DNA of 5,666 bases from Comamonadaceae bacterium (GTDB lineage Bacteria > Pseudomonadota > Gammaproteobacteria > Burkholderiales > Burkholderiaceae_C), in NCBI GenBank assembly GCA_021286965.1, contig JAJTBK010000223.1, positions 1-5,666 of the forward strand, given 5' to 3'. This document shows positions 1 to 5,146 of this stretch, in pieces; the stretch's first letter is position 1; the number at the start of each line of letters is the position of its first letter. Below the pieces are notes generated by a model, which saw only the letters and a program-made list of their open reading frames with translations, had not been told where the DNA came from and did not search any database. The position numbers and the translations under genes were made by a program.

Positions 1-837
1 TTTGCGGCGGCGGCCCAGCAACTGGGTGTGGCGCGCTCGGTGGTCACGCGCCAGATTGCGGCGCTCGAGGAGTACCTGGGCGTCAAGCTCATCGTCCGTA
101 CCACGCGCAAGCTGACCCTGACCAGCCCCGGCGTGCACTACCTGGCCCAGTGCCGCGCCATCTTGCAATTGGTCGAGAGTGCCGAGGCCGACGTGATGCA
201 GGCGCGCAATACCCCCCGTGGCCACCTGCGCGTGGGCCTGCCGCTGAGCTTTGGCTTGAAACGCATTGCGCCGCTGCTGCCGCAGTTTTTAGAAAAATAC
301 CCGGAAATCACCCTCAGCCTGGACTTTACCGACCGGCACATGGACTTGATCGACGAGGGTATGGACCTGAGCATCCGCATTGCCACGGCGCTCGACCCTG
401 GACACATTGCGCGCCGGCTCGGTGAGATCCGCCTGATCGCCGTGGCTTCGCCCCAGTACCTGCGCCAACAGGGCCGGCCCCTGCAGCCGGCCGATTTGCT
501 GCAGCACGATTGCCTGGGTTACTCGGCCAAGACGCAAAATGCGCCGCTGATGTTTGCCGTTGATGGTCAGCCGTACCCGGTGAACGTGCCGTACCGCCTG
601 CAGGCCAACAACGGCGATGCCCTGGCCGAAGCGGCGGCACGCGGCATGGGGGTGACGGTGCAGCCCGATTTCATCGTCGATGCCTACCTGGCAGCGGGCA
701 CGCTCGTGCCCGTGCTGGCCGATTTTTTGCCACCGCCGGTAGGCATCTACGCCATTTTGCCGAGCAACCGCTACATGGCGCAGGGCGTGCGCGTGCTGAT
801 GGATTTTCTGGCGCAGCAGTTTGGCGGTGCGGCCTGA
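1..837 (+). CDS. LysR-type transcriptional regulator, 5' end outside window
   Basis: This is the C-terminal 278 residues of a LysR-type DNA-binding regulator; the reading frame is open from base 1, so about 20-25 N-terminal residues lie outside the window. Residues 1-40 hold the rest of the winged helix-turn-helix: QQLGVARSVVTRQIAALEEY, followed by LGVKLIVRTTRKLTLT. A linker helix follows to about residue 72. The periplasmic-binding-protein-like effector domain starts near GHLRVGLPLSFG (about 74-85) and includes the phrases DLIDEGMDLSIRIA, ARRLGEIRLIAVASPQYL and EAAARGMGVTVQPDF. These are typical of the large CrgA/DmlR-like branch. A GTG at base 28 falls inside the HTH and is not a credible start. 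The effector and target genes are unknown; LysR genes often regulate a divergent neighbour, which here would lie upstream of the window. The gene converges on the CotH-like gene, with one base between the stop codons. Family call is secure, subfamily tentative. Confidence 0.95.
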   Translation, partial: FAAAAQQLGVARSVVTRQIAALEEYLGVKLIVRTTRKLTLTSPGVHYLAQCRAILQLVESAEADVMQARNTPRGHLRVGLPLSFGLKRIAPLLPQFLEKYPEITLSLDFTDRHMDLIDEGMDLSIRIATALDPGHIARRLGEIRLIAVASPQYLRQQGRPLQPADLLQHDCLGYSAKTQNAPLMFAVDGQPYPVNVPYRLQANNGDALAEAAARGMGVTVQPDFIVDAYLAAGTLVPVLADFLPPPVGIYAILPSNRYMAQGVRVLMDFLAQQFGGAA

Positions 838-838
838 G

Positions 839-2635
839 TCATGGACATTCCTGGCCGCTGGGCCATTGCAGGCACAGGGTGCCAAAGACATCCTGCTCTT
901 GCCAGCGGTGGCGGTTGAAGGCGTAGGTGGCGTGGCCGTCAGCGTCGTTGGCGGTGACGCGCAGCAGGTATTCACCCGCCGGCAGGTCGGCCAGGCGCCA
1001 CTGGGTGCTGCTCAGGTCGCTTTCCTGGCGCACCAGGGTGGCACTGCTGAATGCCTGGGCTGGGTCGCTGGGCTTGCGTGCAAGCTCGACGCGGTAGCGT
1101 ATCGGCTTGCCCTGGGGGTGAAACGGAGTCGGCCAGCCCCAATCGAGCTGCAGCGTGCCAGCCTGGACACTGGCGCTGAGCCAAAAGGGCAGGGGCGCCT
1201 GCAGGCTTTGCAGGAAGGACTGGTGGTTGTGCGCCACGGCCTGGCGCAGGCGTTGGTATTCGCCCGCCCAGGCGGCGGCCTTGTCCGGCGATGTGGTGGG
1301 CAGGCCCGCCAGATCAGGCGCCTGGGCCACGACCGGTGCCACGGTGGGCTGGTACTGCTCGAGCAGGGCCTGGATGCGGGCGTCGGTGAGGTATTTCTGC
1401 CGCAGCTCGGCAACGGCAGCGGCCAGCAGGTTGAGGTTGCCCGGTTGCTGCATGAAGCGCCGGTGCAAGGGGTTGGCCCACCAGGTACCGATGCCAAAGG
1501 TCCAATCCGGATGGGCGGGCACGCCCGGCTGCTGTGGGTAACCCAGGGCGCCGTCGTAGTCCCAGGGCAGGAAATAGAATTTTTGCGTGCCCTGGGGCTG
1601 GTACAGGCCGAAATTCTGGCTTTGCGTGTCGTAGTTGCCGAGCAAGATGGCCGTACCGAGCCAGGCCAGGTAGTTGTTGCGGTTGAAATGCCGCGCAAAC
1701 AAGGCGCTGAAGTCCTGGCTTGGGTCGTTCACGTCCTGCACCAGCTGCACGATGGCCTGGTGCTGCTTGCCGTCGGCCTCGATGGCGAGGGTTTTCTCAA
1801 AATTCGGCCCGGCGCTGCCGTCGGCCTGTAGGCGCAGGTTCTCCAGGTCGTCGCTGCTGAAGCTGAAGTCTTCGGCCTTGTAGACGTTCGAGCCCGCCAC
1901 CCAGCTGCGCCGTGCGAGGTAGCCCTTGCCCATTTTCTCCACATGGGTGAACAGGCCCATGGGGCGTACGGTGCCGCTGCCGTCGTCGTAGTCGAGCTGC
2001 ACGAACTGGGTGCGCAGGCTGGGGTGGTGGGGAACGTCACGCATCAAGTCGAAGGCCAGCTTGTTGCGCACCCGGCTCAAGTCCCAGGGGTGTTTGTTGA
2101 GCTGGAAGGTGTCCTCACCCCACCAGGGGGCGCTGCCGTCGTACTTGATGCGGTAGGACTTTTGTTCTGCCAGGCGGCTGCTGCTGCCGCGCAGGCGCAA
2201 CTTGGCGCTGGTCGCAGGCAGCGCGTCGCCGCTGAGCTGGAGCTTGATCTCTGGCTCGCAGGCGTCGCCCTTGTTTTCATCGAGGTGAACGGTATCGAGG
2301 GTAATCAGACCACCGGGGTAGGTGTCGGCCGGTGGTGCGCTCTGGGGGCTGCAGCTTTTGTCGGCGTTCAGGTAATTGCCTGGGCCGCTGACTGCGGTTG
2401 GCACATAGCGTGCGGCCAGGTGCAGCAGTGGTTCGGCGTAGGGGTAAATGTTGCCAGGAAGGGGCAAATCGTCGGCAAGGGGTGCAAAAGGCGAACCAGG
2501 ATCGAGCACTGGCGGTGGACTCGAAGGATTGGATGTGCTGGGGGGAAACGGGTTGGTCACGCCGCCGCCGCAGGCGCCCAAGCCCAAGCACAGCAACATA
2601 CTGGCCCAGCGTCGGCCACGGTAGCGTTTTGGCAT
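839..2635 (-). CDS. CotH-like kinase-fold lipoprotein with C-terminal FnIII-like domain
   Basis: A 598-residue predicted secreted lipoprotein. Residues 1-22 form a lipoprotein signal: a basic n-region (KRYRGRR), a hydrophobic core, and a lipobox L19-G20-A21-C22. A Pro/Ser-rich tether follows to about residue 60. Residues about 110-480 resemble the CotH family, an atypical protein-kinase fold first known from Bacillus spore coat protein CotH. Visible family landmarks are KLRLRGSSS (145-153), KSYRIKYD (159-166), RNKLAFDL (190-197), GLFTHVEKM with E233, the catalytic-loop-like NYDTQSQN (334-341, D336) and the metal-binding-like WDYDG (358-362, D359/D361). Residues about 482-575 look like a fibronectin type III domain (PIRYRVELAR, LPAGEYLLRVTANDADG). 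The C-terminus has two cysteines (C588, C597) that could form a disulfide. The start is supported by AAGGGGGG at 2641-2648, five bases before the ATG. It lies 44 bases downstream of gloA. Kinase activity and target are inference; similar proteins in Gram-negative bacteria are mostly uncharacterised. Confidence 0.88.
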   Translation of the reverse strand: MPKRYRGRRWASMLLCLGLGACGGGVTNPFPPSTSNPSSPPPVLDPGSPFAPLADDLPLPGNIYPYAEPLLHLAARYVPTAVSGPGNYLNADKSCSPQSAPPADTYPGGLITLDTVHLDENKGDACEPEIKLQLSGDALPATSAKLRLRGSSSRLAEQKSYRIKYDGSAPWWGEDTFQLNKHPWDLSRVRNKLAFDLMRDVPHHPSLRTQFVQLDYDDGSGTVRPMGLFTHVEKMGKGYLARRSWVAGSNVYKAEDFSFSSDDLENLRLQADGSAGPNFEKTLAIEADGKQHQAIVQLVQDVNDPSQDFSALFARHFNRNNYLAWLGTAILLGNYDTQSQNFGLYQPQGTQKFYFLPWDYDGALGYPQQPGVPAHPDWTFGIGTWWANPLHRRFMQQPGNLNLLAAAVAELRQKYLTDARIQALLEQYQPTVAPVVAQAPDLAGLPTTSPDKAAAWAGEYQRLRQAVAHNHQSFLQSLQAPLPFWLSASVQAGTLQLDWGWPTPFHPQGKPIRYRVELARKPSDPAQAFSSATLVRQESDLSSTQWRLADLPAGEYLLRVTANDADGHATYAFNRHRWQEQDVFGTLCLQWPSGQECP

Positions 2636-2640
2636 CTGTT

Positions 2641-2648
2641 CCCCCCTT
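2641..2648 (-). promoter_or_regulatory. Ribosome binding site of the CotH-like gene
   Basis: On the minus strand AAGGGGGG lies five bases before the ATG at 2635. It is a purine-rich Shine-Dalgarno-like stretch and fixes the start of the lipoprotein, giving a full signal peptide. Confidence 0.6.
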
Positions 2649-2652
2649 GTGT

Positions 2653-2671
2653 GGCGGCCAGGGCGGCCGCC
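2653..2671 (-). other. GC-rich hairpin between gloA and the CotH-like gene
   Basis: GGCGGCC at 2653-2659 is the exact reverse complement of GGCCGCC at 2665-2671, with a five-base loop. This gives a strong seven-pair all-GC stem in the 44-base spacer, ending just before the ribosome binding site of the CotH-like gene. No T-run follows on either strand, so it is not a classic intrinsic terminator. It could reduce read-through from gloA, stabilise a processed gloA 3' end, or have no role. Confidence 0.35.
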
Positions 2672-2679
2672 TGGTTGTG

Positions 2680-3111
2680 TTATGTGCTGCGCAGCGGGTC
2701 GCTGGCGGCCTGGCCGTGGCTGCGGCTGTTCATTTGGATGAGTTCGATCTTGTAGCCGTCCGGATCGGTGACAAAGGCAATCACCGTGCTGCCGCCTTTG
2801 ACGGGCCCGGCCTCACGCGTCACGTTGCCACCGGCAGCCTTGATTTTTTCGCAGGCCGCGTAGGCATCTGGCACACCGAGGGCAATGTGACCGTAGGCGG
2901 TGCCCAGCTCGTACTGCTCGGTATCCCAGTTGTGCGTCAATTCAATTTCAGCCTGCTGCGGGTTGCCGCCATCGAAACCAAGGAACGCCAGGGTGTAGCG
3001 GTACTCGGGGTTTTCAGAGCGGCGCAGCAGTTGCATACCCAGCACCTGGGTGTAGAAGTCGATCGAGCGCTGGAGGTTGCCAACGCGCAGCATGGTGTGA
3101 AGGAATTGCAT
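2680..3111 (-). CDS. gloA: Glyoxalase I (lactoylglutathione lyase)
   Basis: Converts the hemithioacetal of methylglyoxal and glutathione to S-lactoylglutathione, the first step of cytosolic methylglyoxal detoxification. The 143-residue protein is close to the usual length of about 135 for the short bacterial, E. coli-like class, with a modest C-terminal extension. It is one vicinal-oxygen-chelate fold. The four metal ligands are all visible in family context: H5 in [11 protein letters not shown]57 in [10 protein letters not shown]75 in YGHIALGV and E123 in GYKIELIQ. The E. coli enzyme of this class prefers nickel, so the same is likely but not proven here. The ATG at 3111 was chosen because homologues begin M-x-x-L-H-T-M-L-R-V. 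An in-frame TTG at 3132 would add seven residues and is less likely. No strong Shine-Dalgarno sequence is seen. It is divergent from the small Cys-motif gene and may be co-transcribed with the CotH-like gene. Confidence 0.96.
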   Translation of the reverse strand: MQFLHTMLRVGNLQRSIDFYTQVLGMQLLRRSENPEYRYTLAFLGFDGGNPQQAEIELTHNWDTEQYELGTAYGHIALGVPDAYAACEKIKAAGGNVTREAGPVKGGSTVIAFVTDPDGYKIELIQMNSRSHGQAASDPLRST

Positions 3112-3149
3112 GGGCCGATTATCTCTGCCCAAGCCGACTGGGGCCTGAC

Positions 3150-3186
3150 TTGCTGAATTAATACGATGTGTATTATGTTAAATAAA
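3150..3186. promoter_or_regulatory. AT-rich divergent promoter region with inverted repeat
   Basis: This is the only AT-rich stretch between gloA and the small + strand gene. It contains a perfect inverted repeat, TAATAC at 3159-3164 and GTATTA at 3170-3175, separated by GATGT. On the + strand TTGCTG (3150-3155) could be a -35 element, with TATTAT at 3171-3176 (15-base spacer) or TATGTT at 3174-3179 (18-base spacer) as the -10. No convincing -35/-10 pair was found for gloA on the minus strand, although CATAAT and TATTAA are present there. The repeat is a plausible operator for an unknown regulator. The location is good; the exact elements are uncertain. Confidence 0.4.
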
Positions 3187-3231
3187 GGGGCCGTCCACCC
3201 ACATCGAATGTTGCGCCTTATCCTTGTCAGC

Positions 3232-3639
3232 ATGACCGAGGTTTCCCGCCCTTTGCGTGCGCCCTGCCCACCCGGGGCTTGCATTTGCGCGCGCGAGGCC
3301 CTGCTGCAGGTACCACAGGGCGATGTCCGCATCCTGCAGCTGACCCACGATGAGGAAAAGCGCCTGCTGCAACGCCTGCAAGCCGTTACCAGTCTGCCGG
3401 AGCTGCGTCACCTGCAGATGCGCATGGCGGCGCAGCTGGGCCTGCAGCTGTCGATCCGCACCAGCCACAAGGGCGTGCGCAGCCTGCGCGGCATCGTCAT
3501 TGCCCTGCAACCCCAGCCTGGGCTATGCCGCAAGACGCGGCAGGCGGTTCCGGCGGCGATCAAGAAAAGTATGCAGCAGCACCCGGAAATTGCCTACGCG
3601 CTGCTTGATGAAGGCGGCCTGTTCGCCCCGGATGCCTAG
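3232..3639 (+). CDS. Small conserved-looking hypothetical protein with C-x4-C-x-C motif
   Basis: I do not recognise a named family with confidence. From the ATG at 3232 the product is 135 residues with no signal peptide or membrane segment, so it is probably cytoplasmic. The N-terminus has CPPGACIC (C12, C17, C19), which could bind metal or undergo thiol chemistry. A charged, helix-rich middle follows (LTHDEEKRLLQRLQAVTSL, then LRHLQMRMAAQLG). The C-terminal part contains PQPGLCRKTRQAVPAAIKKS with a fourth cysteine, and ends in EIAYALLDEGGLFAPDA. Good coding character and balanced amphipathic composition support a real gene. The start is uncertain: in-frame ATGs at 3166, 3175 and 3208 also exist, but the first two lie in the AT-rich putative promoter. 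No start has a good ribosome binding site. It is divergent from gloA, and its TAG overlaps the stop of the convergent arsR-type gene. Any function is unknown. Confidence 0.75.
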   Translation: MTEVSRPLRAPCPPGACICAREALLQVPQGDVRILQLTHDEEKRLLQRLQAVTSLPELRHLQMRMAAQLGLQLSIRTSHKGVRSLRGIVIALQPQPGLCRKTRQAVPAAIKKSMQQHPEIAYALLDEGGLFAPDA

Positions 3640-3986
3640 GAGCCCGTGGGTGCGTGGGCACTGAACAAGGCGCGGTGCTGCGCCTCGCGGTCGAAGCGGC
3701 TGGCGATGCTGCCGCAAACCAGGTCACACAGGGCATATACCGCTGGATCGTCGATGCGGTAGTACACACAATTGCCCCGGCTCTCACGTGCCACCAGACC
3801 TTGCTTGGTCAGCAGCGACAGGTGTTTGGAGACATTGGCAGCGGTGTAGCCGCACTGCTGGGCGAGAAAGCCGACGTTGTGCTCGCCGCCGCGCAGCAGG
3901 TTGAGGATGCGCAAGCGCGTGGGTTCGGCCAGGGCCTGGAAATAGGCCGCGACCTGCTCCATGGCTTCGGGGGGCAAGTCTTTCAT
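3636..3986 (-). CDS. ArsR-family winged-helix repressor
   Basis: A 116-residue cytoplasmic DNA-binding repressor of the ArsR/SmtB superfamily, which typically releases DNA on binding metal, a thiol oxidant or another ligand. Landmarks are the ALAEPTRLRILNLL helix and the recognition helix region CGYTAANVSKHLSLLTKQGL. The beta-wing follows as VARESRGNCVYYRI, with a C-terminal helix YALCDLVCGSIASRF. Counting from the ATG at 3986, cysteines lie at 45, 73, 87 and 91. The classical ArsR ELCVCDL metal motif is absent, but C45 beside the recognition helix plus C87-x3-C91 in the last helix could form a sensing site. The start is ambiguous: an 18-bp tandem duplication places an extra in-frame GTG at 4004, which would give 122 residues. 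I prefer the ATG because it leaves a 24-base leader from the predicted promoter. It is divergent from the adaptor/RND genes, which it probably represses along with itself. Confidence 0.93.
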   Translation of the reverse strand: MKDLPPEAMEQVAAYFQALAEPTRLRILNLLRGGEHNVGFLAQQCGYTAANVSKHLSLLTKQGLVARESRGNCVYYRIDDPAVYALCDLVCGSIASRFDREAQHRALFSAHAPTGS

Positions 3987-4004
3987 GGGGGCAAAGTCTT
4001 TCAC
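3969..4004 (-). repeat. 18-bp imperfect tandem duplication at the ArsR start
   Basis: Read on the minus strand, unit 1 (4004-3987) is GTGAAAGACTTTGCCCCC and unit 2 (3986-3969) is ATGAAAGACTTGCCCCCC, matching at 15 of 18 positions. Each unit begins with a possible start codon and encodes MKDFAP or MKDLPP. The duplication keeps the frame, so either start gives the same repressor with or without six extra residues. Confidence 0.85.
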
Positions 4005-4016
4005 TGAGATGCGCCA

Positions 4017-4045
4017 ATTCTATGCTTGCTTGACTATTTAATCAA
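4017..4045 (-). promoter_or_regulatory. Predicted promoter of the ArsR-family gene
   Basis: On the minus strand TTGATT (4045-4040) and TAGAAT (4022-4017) are spaced by exactly 17 bases, a good sigma-70-like arrangement. Transcription would begin near 4010, six bases before the GTG at 4004 and 24 bases before the ATG at 3986. The -35 element lies inside the 4035-4056 palindrome, which fits autorepression. Confidence 0.55.
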
Positions 4046-4058
4046 TTGGTTAAATAAT
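4030..4058 (+). promoter_or_regulatory. Predicted promoter of the adaptor-RND operon
   Basis: TTGACT (4030-4035) and AATAAT (4053-4058) are separated by 17 bases and match the sigma-70 consensus at five of six positions each. Transcription would start near 4065, right at the adaptor ATG at 4066, which implies a leaderless or nearly leaderless message. The spacer and -10 are covered by the palindrome, so a bound repressor would block polymerase. Confidence 0.6.
4035..4056. promoter_or_regulatory. 22-bp palindrome, candidate ArsR operator
   Basis: TATTTAA at 4035-4041 is the exact reverse complement of TTAAATA at 4050-4056, and the centre CAATTG (4043-4048) is itself a palindrome. Only the pair 4042/4049 is mismatched, so 20 of 22 positions are symmetric. 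It sits between the divergent ArsR and adaptor genes and overlaps elements of both predicted promoters. ArsR-family dimers commonly bind AT-rich inverted repeats like this. Binding by this particular repressor is inferred from position. Confidence 0.7.
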
Positions 4059-4065
4059 TAAAACC

Positions 4066-5145
4066 ATGCTGCACACCCTCTCTTTCCCCCATTCCCCTGC
4101 CCTGCCCGCCTGGGCGTTGGCGGCCTGCCTGGCGACGGCTGTGGTCCCGGCCCTGGCAGCGCCACTGGCGAGCGAAGTCGTGTCTGCCCCCGCCGCCACC
4201 GGCTGGAGCAGCGCCGATGCCGTGGTCGAAGCCGTACGCGACACCGCCGTTGCCGCCCAGGTGGCTGGGGCCGTGGTGCAGCTGCGGGTGCAGGTGGGCG
4301 ACAAGGTGCAAGCCGGGCAAGAGCTGCTGCGGCTCGATGCCCAGGCGGCGCAGCAAACGGCGGCTGCCAGCAGCGCGCAGGTGCAGGCGGCGCGCAGCCA
4401 GGCGCAGCTGGCGGTGCAAGAGCTGGCGCGCCAGCGGCAGTTGCTGGCCAAGAATTACATCAGCCAGGCGGCATTCGATCGCGCCCAGGCGCAGCACGAT
4501 GCGGCCCAGGCCGAGGTACGCGCCTTGCAGGCCCAGGCGGGCGCGGCAAGTGCCCAAACCCAGTTCTACGTTGTGCGTGCGCCTTATGCCGGCGTGGTCA
4601 GCGAAGTGCCGGTGGCCCTGGGCGACATGGCCACCCCCGGGCGCACGCTGCTGCGCCTGTACGATCCGCGCGCCCTGCGCATCACGGCCACGGCGGCGCA
4701 GTCGCAGGTGCTGGCCCTGCCGGCGCAGGGCAGCGTGGCGCTTGAAATTCCCGGCCTGGGCAGCACCCGGGTGCCGCTCGATATGGCGCAGCTCGAACGC
4801 CTGCCCACCGTCGATGCCCGCAGCCACACCATGCAGCTGCGCGCCAACTTGCCCGCAGCGCTGCAAGCGCAGGCCCGTCCAGGCATGTTTGCCCGCCTGT
4901 GGCTGCCGGGGGCGGACAAGGCGCAGGCGCCGGTGAGCGTGCCGCAAAGCGCTGTGTGGCGCCGCGCCGAGATGACCGGGCTGTTCGTGCTCGATGCCCA
5001 GGGCCAGCCCCGCCTGCGCCAGGTGCGCCTGGGTCGAGCGCTGCCGGCAGCAGCCGATGGCGACGCCCGCGTCGAGGTGCTCAGCGGCCTGCGCAGCGGC
5101 GAACGCATTGCCACCGATCCCCAAGCCGCAGCACAGGTGCAGTGA
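4066..5145 (+). CDS. RND efflux periplasmic adaptor (membrane fusion protein)
   Basis: A 359-residue adaptor that links an RND inner-membrane pump to a TolC-type outer-membrane channel. Residues 1-31 look like a Sec signal, probably cut after ALA (29-31). A lipobox-like L18-A19-A20-C21 offers an alternative lipoprotein reading. The n-region has no Lys or Arg, which is unusual. The first lipoyl half-motif spans about 63-92 (VAGAVVQLRVQVGDKVQAGQ), then an alpha-helical hairpin (94-166) rich in Ala and Gln. The second lipoyl half follows (171-199, RAPYAGVVSEV), then beta-barrel and membrane-proximal domains. The hairpin tip carries R122-x3-L126-x6-S133, matching the RLS motif used for TolC docking in AcrA/MacA-type adaptors. 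The start is forced by an in-frame stop at 4051-4053. No Shine-Dalgarno sequence precedes it. One base separates its TGA from the permease ATG. Substrate unknown. Confidence 0.95.
   Translation: MLHTLSFPHSPALPAWALAACLATAVVPALAAPLASEVVSAPAATGWSSADAVVEAVRDTAVAAQVAGAVVQLRVQVGDKVQAGQELLRLDAQAAQQTAAASSAQVQAARSQAQLAVQELARQRQLLAKNYISQAAFDRAQAQHDAAQAEVRALQAQAGAASAQTQFYVVRAPYAGVVSEVPVALGDMATPGRTLLRLYDPRALRITATAAQSQVLALPAQGSVALEIPGLGSTRVPLDMAQLERLPTVDARSHTMQLRANLPAALQAQARPGMFARLWLPGADKAQAPVSVPQSAVWRRAEMTGLFVLDAQGQPRLRQVRLGRALPAAADGDARVEVLSGLRSGERIATDPQAAAQVQ
5135..5139 (+). promoter_or_regulatory. Ribosome binding site of the RND permease inside the adaptor gene
   Basis: AGGTG lies seven bases before the ATG at 5147, within the last codons of the adaptor gene. 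Together with the one-base gap between stop and start, it indicates translational coupling of the two pump subunits and supports 5147 over the in-frame ATG at 5168. Confidence 0.6.
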
Positions 5146-5146
5146 C

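Noticed and set aside
28..30. GTG at base 28 as the start of the LysR gene
   Set aside because: It lies inside the helix-turn-helix and the frame is open to base 1. The gene is cut by the window edge.
852..883. Two short hairpins (TGGCC/GGCCA at 852-865 and GGCAC/GTGCC at 871-883) just past the LysR stop
   Set aside because: They have five-pair stems with no T-run and lie within codons of the CotH-like C-terminus, so they are not supported as a terminator.
821..1831. Long + strand open frame (336 codons) antisense to the CotH-like gene
   Set aside because: It mirrors a well-supported lipoprotein gene on the other strand. Its translation is Gly/Val/Gln-rich with no domain, and GC-rich codon use commonly leaves long antisense frames open.
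3112..3132. TTG start at 3132 adding seven residues to glyoxalase I
   Set aside because: Homologues start at the equivalent of the ATG at 3111 with the metal-binding His at position 5, and the extension has no support.
1943..3156. Two overlapping + strand open frames (1943-2755 and 2398-3156) across the CotH-like and gloA genes
   Set aside because: Both run antisense to confirmed genes, including the glyoxalase metal ligands. They have low-complexity translations and no credible start signals.
3166..3231. N-terminal extension of the small Cys-motif protein from ATG 3166 or 3175
   Set aside because: Those starts fall inside the AT-rich region with the inverted repeat and candidate -10. The added residues look unlike the rest of the protein, and no ribosome binding site is seen.
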